Shown: positions 1 to 6,494 of the stretch, piece after piece
Layout of the letters: every line of letters begins with the position of its first letter
How positions within the stretch are numbered: the stretch's first letter is position 1
From: Chloroflexota bacterium
GTDB taxonomy: Bacteria; Chloroflexota; Anaerolineae; 4572-78
Assembly (NCBI GenBank): GCA_024278725.1
Contig: JAJRSQ010000356.1
Span: forward strand, 1 to 8,639
Direction: 5' to 3'
Length of the DNA: 8,639 nt
Notes under the pieces: generated by a model
Seen by the model: only the letters and a program-made list of their open reading frames with translations
What the model was told of the DNA's origin: nothing
Database searches by the model: none
Made by a program: the position numbers and the translations under genes

Positions 1-446
1 GCGCCCCCCTCAGAGGTGGGCGACGAGTGACCGCCGGGCAGGCGCACACTGGCGAGCGACGGCGGCGGCGCATCTGCCGAAAGGGTCGGTGCGGCGGGGA
101 CGGCGGCGGTTGCTTCCACCAGAATCGTTTGCGCCGAGACCATTTCGCGGTTCAGGGTGCGCAAATTCATGTACGATGTCCACAGAATCGCCATCAGACC
201 GAGTACCACCGCCATTTCAATCAGCCCTAAAATGCGGTCGCGGGTAGTTTTGGGCTTGCGCGGCGGCGATGCTTTTTCGGCGGGCAGGTCGTCATCCCGG
301 CTCAACAACGCCGCATTCTTCGATGCCCCCGCCGCCGAAAGACGCAAAAAACGTTCTTTGCGCGCCTCCCGCTGTTTGATGCGCAACAGGCGTTCCAACT
401 CCACCACACTTAGTTTATCAACTTGCGATTTCTGCCCGAATGCCAT
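1..446 (-). CDS. Putative membrane-anchored sortase, N-terminal part (cut by window edge)
   Basis: The frame is open from ATG at 446 down to base 1, giving 148 codons with no stop. A GAGGG Shine-Dalgarno-like stretch lies about 5 nt upstream and a near-perfect promoter lies at 484-512. Residues 1-70 are hydrophilic and rich in Lys/Arg. Residues about 72-92 (ILGLIEMAVVLGLMAILW and on) form one membrane segment. After it comes a linker rich in Ala and Pro, ending in LPGGH (136-140) and a Ser/Thr/Gly stretch. A basic cytoplasmic head, one transmembrane anchor and an LPGGH-containing linker resemble the N-termini I recall for Chloroflexota sortases, whose catalytic TLxTC domain follows later. That domain lies outside the window, so the enzyme class is inferred. 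Any other bitopic membrane protein with a long extracytoplasmic linker remains possible. Confidence 0.5.
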   Translation of the reverse strand, partial: MAFGQKSQVDKLSVVELERLLRIKQREARKERFLRLSAAGASKNAALLSRDDDLPAEKASPPRKPKTTRDRILGLIEMAVVLGLMAILWTSYMNLRTLNREMVSAQTILVEATAAVPAAPTLSADAPPPSLASVRLPGGHSSPTSEGG

Positions 447-483
447 ACGCCCTCAGCTTACCATAATCATTTTCCATAAATAT

Positions 484-512
484 ATTGTATGGGGATGTAC
501 GGGTTTTGTCAA
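484..512 (-). promoter_or_regulatory. Sigma70-type promoter of the sortase-like gene
   Basis: Read on the minus strand, TTGACA (512-507) and TACAAT (489-484) are separated by exactly 17 bp. This is a consensus -35 box with a one-mismatch -10 box. Transcription would start near 477, leaving a leader of about 30 nt before the ATG at 446. The -35 box lies about 33 bp from that of the divergent secG promoter, so a regulator bound between them could affect both. Confidence 0.8.
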
Positions 513-545
513 GTTGATTTGCGTCCGCAAAGTTTGGCGTGCGCA

Positions 546-575
546 TTGGCGCAAGTCCGGGTTCAGTGGTATAAT
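546..575 (+). promoter_or_regulatory. Sigma70-type promoter of secG and the downstream genes
   Basis: TTGGCG (546-551) and a perfect TATAAT (570-575) are 18 bp apart. A start near 582 gives a leader of about 25 nt ending in the secG ribosome-binding site. It is divergent to the sortase promoter. No stronger promoter was seen before 4651, so this one probably drives at least secG and, if the hairpin at 859-885 is leaky, the five-gene run to 4646. Confidence 0.7.
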
Positions 576-607
576 CAGCAAGTTGAAATTCAGATGAGGT
601 GTATGAC

Positions 608-823
608 GTGACCACAGCACTGCAAATAGTTCAAATAATCTTATCCATTGCGATGATTACCGTAATTTTGCTGCAAGGCAGCAATAGCAATGTTGGTAGC
701 GTATTTGGCGGTGGCGGCGGTTTTTCCCGGACGCGGCGCGGGGCGGAAAAAGTGCTCTATCAGGCAACTATCGGGTTGTCGGTAGTGTTTTTCGCCGTAG
801 CCATCATCGTTGTTATGTTGTAA
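608..823 (+). CDS. secG: Preprotein translocase subunit SecG
   Basis: SecG is the small accessory subunit of the SecYEG protein-export channel in the cytoplasmic membrane. The 71-residue product has the family layout. Membrane segment 1 (about residues 3-22) runs into ILLQGSNSN. A glycine-rich loop, GSVFGGGGGFSRTRRGAEK, follows, and membrane segment 2 (about 50-71) ends the protein. The loop with its Arg-Thr-Arg-Arg-Gly signature is diagnostic. I chose GTG at 608 because GATGAGGTG sits 7 nt before it. An in-frame GTG at 599 would add three residues (MYD) but overlaps that ribosome-binding site. The length is normal for the family. A perfect hairpin lies 35 bp downstream. The neighbour is an extracytoplasmic binding protein, itself a Sec substrate, which I recall as a common arrangement in Anaerolineae. 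Confidence 0.93.
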   Translation: MTTALQIVQIILSIAMITVILLQGSNSNVGSVFGGGGGFSRTRRGAEKVLYQATIGLSVVFFAVAIIVVML

Positions 824-858
824 AAATTTTACTTCAAGCGGCTTAAGCAAGCATACAC

Positions 859-885
859 ATGCACAAAGGCATTCCCTTTGTGCAT
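859..885 (+). terminator. Hairpin after secG, probable (leaky) terminator
   Basis: An 11-bp perfect stem (ATGCACAAAGG at 859-869 pairing with 875-885) closes a 5-nt CATTC loop. It is followed by a T-rich but interrupted stretch (885-893, TTGTTGTTT). The stem is strong, but the broken T-run makes it a moderate terminator at best. It could instead stabilise or process the mRNA. It lies 20 bp before the ATG of the binding protein, leaving no room for a promoter after it, so read-through seems necessary unless a promoter lies in the stem itself. Confidence 0.5.
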
Positions 886-904
886 TGTTGTTTCCACAGA
901 ATTT

Positions 905-2557
905 ATGGGACGTTTCATTCGCTGGCAAGCAATTTTGGCTGTAACGGGCGCGATTTTGCTTGTGGCATATCTGCAAACAATTGTTGTCAAAAAAATCACC
1001 GTCGAAGTACCCGCCGAGGGCGGCACGTACCGCGAGGGCAACCTCGGCAGCGTGCAGTTCATCAACCCCCTGCTTGCCGAATACAATCCGATTGACGTGG
1101 ACATCACCGGGCTGGTCTTTGAAGGGCTGACCCGCGCCGGTGCGGACGCGGAACTTTACCCCGTGTTGGCGCAAAACTGGAGCGTCTCGGAAGATGGGCG
1201 GGTGTACGTTTTTGTGCTGCGCCCGGATGTCCGCTGGTCGGATGGTGAACCTTTCACCGCTGCGGATGTGGTTTTCACCCTCAACCTCATCCGCGCCGAC
1301 GATTTCCCCGGCAACCCCGCCCTGCGAGACCTGTGGCAGTCGGTGAAAATCGAGCAGGTGGACGATTTGACCATCCGCTTCACGCTGGAAGACCCCTTCC
1401 CCTCATTCCCCTATTTTACCACCACCGGCATTTTGCCCCGACATCTGCTCAAAGGTATTGCCGCGCGCGACCTGCTCATCCACCCATTCAACCTGTCGCC
1501 GGTGGGGACGGGACCTTTTCGGGTGCAGGATGTGGCAGCCGACCATGTGCTGCTGGCGCGAAATCCCCGTTACCGGGGACAATCGAGCCGCATTGAGCAA
1601 GTGGAATTTCTATTTTTCCCCACCACGGATGCGTTGCTGGAGGCGTGGAAAACCGATGCAATTGACGGCATCGGGCAGATGCCGGCGGAATTAATTGCCC
1701 CGCTGCAAGCTCTGCCCGACGCGCGATTGTTCAGCGCGCCGTTGCCGCAATTCAGTGTGGTCTATCTGAATTTACAAAAAGCGGATGACCTTCCCTTCTT
1801 TCAAAACCCCGATGTGCGCCGGGCGCTTTTGATGCTCATTGACCGGCAGGGGATGATTGATACCGTTTTGCACGGGCAGGGCGTTGTTGCTAATAGCCCC
1901 TTTTTGGCGTGGCAGTGGGCATTCAATCCGAATCAGAGCTTCCCCGAATTTGACCCGGCGGCGGCAGACGAACTGCTCGCCAATGCCGGGTGGGTGGATA
2001 CCGATGGCGACGGCATCCGCGATGACGGCTCGCGTCCGCTGGCGTTTGCGCTCACCGTGTCGGACAACCCGCGCCAGCAGCAGGTGGCGCAATATCTGGC
2101 GGCGGCGTGGCGGAAAGCGGGCATCGCGGTGGATGTGTCGGTGAACGCAGACAACCTTTCCGCACAATTGAAGAACCGCGCTTTCGATGCCGTGCTGGTG
2201 AACGTGGAACTGTTCGGCGACCCGGACCCCTATCGGTTTTGGGACCAAGCGCAAATTGACGGCGGACAGAATTACGGCGGATGGAACAATAGCGAGGCGT
2301 CCATCGCGCTGGAAAACGGGCGCATCAGCCGCGACAAAAATGAACGCATCAAAGATTATTATATTTTCCAGCAGATTTTTGCCCAAGAGACCCCTGCTCT
2401 GGTATTATATAATCCGATTTTCACGTATGCACTACGCCATGATGTGAAAAATGTGCAGATGTCGCCGCTTGCCAGCACCGCCGATCGTTTTTCAACGATT
2501 CAAAATTGGTATTTGTTGACAAATAAGGTGATTGAAACGAAAGCCTTTGCCCAATAA
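905..2557 (+). CDS. Peptide/oligopeptide ABC transporter substrate-binding protein (SBP_bac_5 family)
   Basis: This 550-residue protein belongs to the SBP_bac_5 (DppA/OppA-like) family, which captures peptides or similar solutes outside the membrane for an ABC importer. No permease or ATPase genes are nearby. Residues 1-7 are basic (MGRFIRW), and residues about 8-28 form a single hydrophobic segment. There is no lipobox cysteine, so the protein is probably held by an uncleaved signal anchor or secreted. Family features in order: GGTYREGNLGSVQFINPLL, an ITGLVFEGL segment, WSDGEPFTAADVVFTLNLI, GTGPFRV and NPDVRRALLMLIDR. DTDGDGIRDD at 365-374 is a DxDxDG calcium-loop-like motif. ATG at 905 is preferred: an in-frame TTG at 878 lies inside a hairpin, and the RWQ-hydrophobic start looks like family members. 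No clear Shine-Dalgarno precedes the ATG. The specificity cannot be read from sequence. Confidence 0.9.
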   Translation: MGRFIRWQAILAVTGAILLVAYLQTIVVKKITVEVPAEGGTYREGNLGSVQFINPLLAEYNPIDVDITGLVFEGLTRAGADAELYPVLAQNWSVSEDGRVYVFVLRPDVRWSDGEPFTAADVVFTLNLIRADDFPGNPALRDLWQSVKIEQVDDLTIRFTLEDPFPSFPYFTTTGILPRHLLKGIAARDLLIHPFNLSPVGTGPFRVQDVAADHVLLARNPRYRGQSSRIEQVEFLFFPTTDALLEAWKTDAIDGIGQMPAELIAPLQALPDARLFSAPLPQFSVVYLNLQKADDLPFFQNPDVRRALLMLIDRQGMIDTVLHGQGVVANSPFLAWQWAFNPNQSFPEFDPAAADELLANAGWVDTDGDGIRDDGSRPLAFALTVSDNPRQQQVAQYLAAAWRKAGIAVDVSVNADNLSAQLKNRAFDAVLVNVELFGDPDPYRFWDQAQIDGGQNYGGWNNSEASIALENGRISRDKNERIKDYYIFQQIFAQETPALVLYNPIFTYALRHDVKNVQMSPLASTADRFSTIQNWYLLTNKVIETKAFAQ

Positions 2558-2559
2558 AA

Positions 2560-3552
2560 ATGGAGCATTCTGTGCCGGCACCTTCCCCAAAATTACATGA
2601 TTTTATTGCCACGCATCGCCGCATCTCGCCGTACATTCGCCACACCCCCTTAATTCCCAGTAAATTTCTCAGTGTCCATTGCGACGCGGATGTCTGGCTG
2701 AAGCTCGACTTTTTGCAGCCGACCGGCAGTTTCAAGGTGCGCGGGGCGCTCAATAAATTGGCGCAGCTCGCCGATGCCGACCCCTTCCCCGGTGTGGTGA
2801 CCGCTAGCGCGGGGAATCACGGTTTGGGGGTGGCATATGCCGCCGAAGCGCTGGGACTCGCGCCGGTGACGGTCTTCATCCCCCGCACCGCGCCGGAATC
2901 GAAACGCCAAAAATTGGCGCAATATCATATTTCGGTGCAGGAAGCCGGTGAAACTTATGAAGATGCCCACCGCGCCGCCGAATCGTTTTCGGCGGAAAGT
3001 GGCGCGCAATACATTTCTGCTTATAATGATGTGGACATTATTTTGGGGCAGGGAACGTGCGGGTTGGAGATTATGCTCGGCTTGCCCACCGCAGATGCGA
3101 TACTGGTTCCCACCGGCGGTGGCGGATTGGTGAGCGGCATCGCGCTGGCGACCAAAGCCATCAACCCCGGCACACACATTTTTGCCGTGCAGCCCACCGC
3201 TTCACCGGCGGCGAAGCTTTCGTTTGAGCAAAACTTTCCCATTGACCCCTACGACCATGAGCCGACGCTGGCGGATGGATTGGCGGGTGGGTTCGGCAGT
3301 ATTCCCTTCTATCTGGCGCGCACGCTGGTTGAAGATGTACTGTTGCACACCGAATCCGACATCCGGCGCGCAGTGTTCACCCTGCTGAACCGGGAACAAT
3401 TGCTGGTGGAACCGTCCGGCGCCATTGCCATCGCCCCGTTGCTGGCATCGCCGGAAAGCTTTGCCGGAAAAACCGTTGTTTGCGTATTGACCGGGCGCAA
3501 TATGGACGCCTCGGTTTTGGCAGACATCATCCGCACGGAAAGCACCACCTAA
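2560..3552 (+). CDS. PLP-dependent threonine/serine dehydratase (ammonia-lyase)
   Basis: The 330-residue protein is a fold-type II PLP enzyme. It most likely deaminates threonine to 2-oxobutanoate and ammonia, or serine to pyruvate, in the cytoplasm. The PLP lysine is K59 in PTGSFKVRGA. SAGNHG (83-88) matches the cofactor-contacting loop, GQGTCGLEI (163-171) is family-typical, and PTGGGGLVSG (184-193) is the phosphate-binding glycine loop. There is no C-terminal ACT domain, so it resembles the catabolic TdcB type more than the feedback-regulated biosynthetic IlvA. One oddity is that the usual K-x-E-x-x-Q before the lysine motif reads KLDFLQ, with Asp50 for Glu. The gene starts 2 bp after the stop of the binding-protein gene, which suggests translational coupling, and only a weak ribosome site is visible. 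Serine racemase-like or hydroxyectoine-degradation (EutB) relatives share these motifs, so the substrate is uncertain. Confidence 0.87.
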   Translation: MEHSVPAPSPKLHDFIATHRRISPYIRHTPLIPSKFLSVHCDADVWLKLDFLQPTGSFKVRGALNKLAQLADADPFPGVVTASAGNHGLGVAYAAEALGLAPVTVFIPRTAPESKRQKLAQYHISVQEAGETYEDAHRAAESFSAESGAQYISAYNDVDIILGQGTCGLEIMLGLPTADAILVPTGGGGLVSGIALATKAINPGTHIFAVQPTASPAAKLSFEQNFPIDPYDHEPTLADGLAGGFGSIPFYLARTLVEDVLLHTESDIRRAVFTLLNREQLLVEPSGAIAIAPLLASPESFAGKTVVCVLTGRNMDASVLADIIRTESTT

Positions 3553-3566
3553 GGGACATCTACTTT

Positions 3567-4220
3567 ATGCCATTGCAGTACGCTCTATTTGATTTGGATG
3601 ATACACTCTACCCCAGAAACACACCGGTTATGCCGGCTATCGGCGAGCGCATAAAAACCTATCTGATGGAGACATTGGGTTTAACGTATGAAGAAGCCAC
3701 CGAGCGCCGGGCGTATTTCAATTACACCTATGGCACGGTTCTGCGCGGATTGTTGCAGGAAGAGGCGGTGGACATCGATGCCTATTTGGATTTTGTGCAT
3801 GATATTCCGGTGGAAGAATTCATCCAACCCAACCCCGAATTGGATGCGTGCCTCTCGAAGTTGCATCTGAAAAAATACATCTTCACCAACTCATACCGCA
3901 AACACGCCGAAAACGTCTTGCGGGTGTTGGGAATCACCCGCCATTTTGAAGACATTTTCGACATCCGCAGCGTTAATTACGTGAGCAAACCCGCTTTGCA
4001 TCCGTACACCACCGTGGTGCATCATCTACACGCCAAACCGGAAGAATGTGTGTATATTGATGACCAAGCTCGCAATTTGAAACAGCCGAAGCTGCTGGGT
4101 ATGACCACGCTTTTGGTGGATGCGGAACCCAACGAATATGTGGACATCAGCGTGAAAAACGTGGTGGATGCGTGCCATTCGTTGCGGTATCTGGTTGATT
4201 ATCAAATGGATGAGGAATAA
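3567..4220 (+). CDS. HAD-family hydrolase, pyrimidine 5'-nucleotidase-like (SDT1 type)
   Basis: The 217-residue protein is a HAD phosphatase of the subgroup that includes yeast Sdt1 and bacterial pyrimidine 5'-nucleotidases, which release phosphate from UMP/CMP-like nucleotides. All four HAD motifs are visible. Motif I is FDLDDTLYP with nucleophile D9 and acid D11. Motif II is IFTNS (105-109). Motif III is K141 in SKPALHP. Motif IV is YIDDQARNL (163-171) with D165 and D166. The YP after DDTL and the helical cap at about 15-95 with E/D-rich segments fit the pyrimidine-nucleotidase subgroup. ATG at 3567 follows AAGGGA at 3551-3556. The same frame is open further upstream, but that part overlaps the dehydratase and has no HAD similarity. 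It lies 14 bp after the dehydratase gene, in the same run. The physiological substrate is inferred; phosphoglycolate-type phosphatases are alternatives. Confidence 0.85.
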   Translation: MPLQYALFDLDDTLYPRNTPVMPAIGERIKTYLMETLGLTYEEATERRAYFNYTYGTVLRGLLQEEAVDIDAYLDFVHDIPVEEFIQPNPELDACLSKLHLKKYIFTNSYRKHAENVLRVLGITRHFEDIFDIRSVNYVSKPALHPYTTVVHHLHAKPEECVYIDDQARNLKQPKLLGMTTLLVDAEPNEYVDISVKNVVDACHSLRYLVDYQMDEE

Positions 4221-4226
4221 TAATCC

Positions 4227-4646
4227 GTGGAAAAACTCGTCGCGCCAAACACCGTTCAAACAACCTTCCATGTGAGATACGCCGAAACGGATGCTATGGG
4301 CATTGTGCATCACGCCACATATTTGGTCTGGTTCGAGGAAGCGCGCAGTGCGCTGATGCGGGTGCAGGGTACGAGCTACGCTCAATTTGAAGCCGGGGGC
4401 GTGTCGCTGGCGGTCTCCGAGTTGGATATGCGCTTCATCTCCCCCGCAAAATACGACCAATTGGTAACCATTGAGTGTCATCTTTCCGTGGTGAAAAGCC
4501 GGAAGATGACCTTCGAATACAAAGTTTTCAACGCCGAAACCGGACAAATCCTCGTCACCGGCGCAACGCATCACATCTGCATCAACCGGGAAGGGCGCAC
4601 CACCCGGTTGCCCAAACAGTGGATTGACCGCTGGCAAAACCCCTAA
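4227..4646 (+). CDS. Acyl-CoA thioesterase, YbgC/FadM hotdog family
   Basis: The 139-residue single hotdog-fold domain probably hydrolyses acyl-CoA to free acid and CoA in the cytoplasm. The signature VRYAETDAMGIVHHATYLVW (residues 16-35) carries the catalytic-type Asp22 and His29 of the 4-hydroxybenzoyl-CoA thioesterase/YbgC group. It is followed by the FEEARSALM helix. GGVSLAVSELDMRFISPAKYDQ and a C-terminal THHICINREGR strand complete the fold, and the length is normal. The start is GTG at 4227, with GAGGA at 4212-4216 lying inside the end of the nucleotidase gene, 6 bp away, which indicates co-transcription. The gene ends 4 bp before a strong promoter that drives two acyl-CoA ligases. The three enzymes therefore work on the same acyl-CoA pool in opposite directions. 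Chain-length preference cannot be told. Confidence 0.9.
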   Translation: MEKLVAPNTVQTTFHVRYAETDAMGIVHHATYLVWFEEARSALMRVQGTSYAQFEAGGVSLAVSELDMRFISPAKYDQLVTIECHLSVVKSRKMTFEYKVFNAETGQILVTGATHHICINREGRTTRLPKQWIDRWQNP

Positions 4647-4650
4647 TTTT

Positions 4651-4679
4651 TTGACAACTCCCCCACATCCGTTTATACT
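4651..4679 (+). promoter_or_regulatory. Strong sigma70-type promoter for the acyl-CoA ligases
   Basis: A perfect TTGACA (4651-4656) is followed after exactly 17 bp by TATACT (4674-4679). A start near 4686 gives a leader of about 37 nt, ending in the GGAGGAG ribosome site at 4712-4718. No terminator separates it from the thioesterase gene, so it adds to any read-through. The C-rich spacer shares several positions with the sortase promoter at 484-512. Confidence 0.82.
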
Positions 4680-4722
4680 CTCATTGCCTGTTGACCAATT
4701 TAATATCTCGTGGAGGAGATCA

Positions 4723-6435
4723 ATGGAGAAAATTTGGTTCAAGGAATATGATTCCGGTGTTCCCACCAGTATCACCATTCCCGACACCCCGATGCATCAA
4801 TTTTTATCGCAAACCGCACAGCGATTCCCGAACAATACGGCGTTGATTTTTTATAATCGCAAGATTAGCTACGCCGAGCTGGACGCGCTTGCCGATAAAT
4901 TTGCGGCATCACTGCAAGCCAGCGGCTTCAAAAAAGGGGATAGAATTGCCCTCTATTTGCCCAACTGTCCGCAATATACCATCGCTTATTATGGCGCGCT
5001 GCGTGCCGGAGCGGTGGTTGTCCCCAGTAACCCCTTGTATGTTCCCCGCGAAATTGAACACCAGCTCAAAGATTCCGGCGCCACCTTTGTGGTCTCGTTG
5101 AGTTTGCTGTACGGTAGATTGAAAAAAGTCCGCGCCGGGCTGGGCTTGAAAAAGGTCATCGTCGCCAACATTAAAGACTATTTCCCGCCGGTGCTCAAAA
5201 TTTTGTTCACCCTGCTGAAAGAAAATAAGCCTGATATGAACGGCGAACGCCATCGGGTGGACATCAGCGGGGATGCCGATACGGTTTGGTTCCGGAATTT
5301 TTTGCAGGAAGGAAAAGGAAAACCCACCCCCGTATCATCCGACCCCGACGATACCGCCGTGCTGATGTACACCGGCGGCACCACCGGTGTGCCCAAAGGA
5401 GCGCAGCTCACCCATCGCAATTTGGTGGCGAACGCCCTTCAGGTTGCCTCGTGGCTCACCGGCTTTGAAGACGGCAAAGGCGTGGTGATGACCGCGCTGC
5501 CGCTCACCCACAGCTATTCTATGACCGTTTCTCAGAACCACGCCATCTATCGCGGCTTCACCCAAGTGCTCATCCCCAACGCCCGCGAATTGACCGACGT
5601 GCTGAAAAACCTGCAAAATCACCGCGTCCAAATCTTTCCCGGCGTGCCAACCCTGTACACCGCCATCAACAACCATCCCGATGTGAAAGCCGGGAAATAC
5701 GACCTTTCCTCCATTGATGCCTGCATCAGCGGGGCGGCGGGATTGCCGCAGGAAGTTCAAAAAGAATTTATGGCAATCACCGGCGGAAAACTCATTGAGG
5801 GCTACGGTCTCAGCGAAGCATCGCCCGTGTGTCTGGTCAATCCCATCGGTTCGATGGGCAAAATCGGCACCATCGGCGTACCCGTGCCCAACACCGATGT
5901 GCGCATTGTGGACACTGAAACGGGCGAAAAGACGCTCGGCATCGGCGACATCGGCGAATTGTGCATCAGAGGTCCGCAGGTGATGAAGGGCTACTGGAAT
6001 ATGCCCACCGAGACCGCCAACGTGTTGCGCCCCGATGAAAACGGGGATGTGTGGCTGCACACGGGCGACATCGCCGCAATGGATGACGACGGATATGTCG
6101 CCATCAAAGACCGCAAAAAAGACATGATCATCGCCGGGGGGTACAACATTTATCCCAACGAAGTGGAGGATGTGCTGTATTCGCACCCGGCGATTTTGGA
6201 AGTTGCGGTGGTCGGCGTGCCGCATGAAACGCGCGGTGAAGTGGTGAAAGCCTTCGTGGTGCTGAAAGAAGGTGCATCGCTCACGGAGGAAGAATTGCGG
6301 CAGTGGTGCAAAAAGGAAATGCGGGCATATATGGTTCCAAAATTTGTGGAATTCCGCGACGAACTGCCCAAAACAATGGTCGGTAAAATCTTGCGCCGCC
6401 AATTGCTGGAAGAAGAAACGAAAAAAGCCGAATAA
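4723..6435 (+). CDS. Acyl-CoA synthetase / long-chain fatty acid-CoA ligase (FadD-like), copy 1
   Basis: The 570-residue enzyme is of the ANL (AMP-binding) superfamily. It activates a carboxylic acid, probably a fatty acid, with ATP through an acyl-adenylate and then transfers it to CoA. Motifs: the P-loop YTGGTTGVPKGA (216-227), GYGLSEASP (360-368), WLHTGD (444-449) with the ribose-binding Asp449, KDRKKDMIIAGGYNIYPNEVE starting at 462 with the hinge region, and the adenylation lysine K555 in MVGKILRR. Residues about 143-190 (KKVIVANIKDYFPPVLK, LFTLLKENKPDMNGERHR) form the insert seen in FadD/LcfB-like ligases, probably amphipathic and membrane-facing. ATG at 4723 is supported by GGAGGAG 4 nt upstream and by alignment with copy 2. 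An in-frame upstream extension to 4624 crosses the promoter and is rejected. A terminator follows. The acid chain length is inferred, and other aryl or alkyl acids are possible. Confidence 0.92.
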   Translation: MEKIWFKEYDSGVPTSITIPDTPMHQFLSQTAQRFPNNTALIFYNRKISYAELDALADKFAASLQASGFKKGDRIALYLPNCPQYTIAYYGALRAGAVVVPSNPLYVPREIEHQLKDSGATFVVSLSLLYGRLKKVRAGLGLKKVIVANIKDYFPPVLKILFTLLKENKPDMNGERHRVDISGDADTVWFRNFLQEGKGKPTPVSSDPDDTAVLMYTGGTTGVPKGAQLTHRNLVANALQVASWLTGFEDGKGVVMTALPLTHSYSMTVSQNHAIYRGFTQVLIPNARELTDVLKNLQNHRVQIFPGVPTLYTAINNHPDVKAGKYDLSSIDACISGAAGLPQEVQKEFMAITGGKLIEGYGLSEASPVCLVNPIGSMGKIGTIGVPVPNTDVRIVDTETGEKTLGIGDIGELCIRGPQVMKGYWNMPTETANVLRPDENGDVWLHTGDIAAMDDDGYVAIKDRKKDMIIAGGYNIYPNEVEDVLYSHPAILEVAVVGVPHETRGEVVKAFVVLKEGASLTEEELRQWCKKEMRAYMVPKFVEFRDELPKTMVGKILRRQLLEEETKKAE

Positions 6436-6444
6436 AGAATTGGA

Positions 6445-6473
6445 GAGAGCGCTTTCGGGCGTTCTCGCTTTTT
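6445..6473 (+). terminator. Rho-independent terminator between the two ligase genes
   Basis: GAGAGCGC (6445-6452) pairs with GCGTTCTC (6459-6466), 8 bp with one G-U pair, around a TTTCGG loop. GC and five T (6469-6473) follow. It lies 9 bp after the stop of ligase 1 and 21 bp before the start of ligase 2. No promoter is visible after it, so it may only reduce expression of ligase 2 relative to ligase 1. Confidence 0.75.
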
Positions 6474-6494
6474 AACGTGAGTGGAGTGTTTTTT

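Noticed and set aside
878..904. TTG at 878 as the start of the binding protein
   Set aside because: It lies inside a stable hairpin and adds nine residues (MCIVVSTEF) before the basic and hydrophobic N-terminus that starts naturally at ATG 905.
1772..2386. A 204-codon minus-strand frame inside the binding-protein gene
   Set aside because: It is antisense to a clear SBP_bac_5 protein, has no ribosome site, and its composition is typical of a shadow frame.
2516..2544. TTGACA at 2516-2521, as a possible promoter for the dehydratase gene
   Set aside because: No acceptable -10 box occurs 16-19 bp downstream, and the genes are 2 bp apart, which is better explained by co-transcription.
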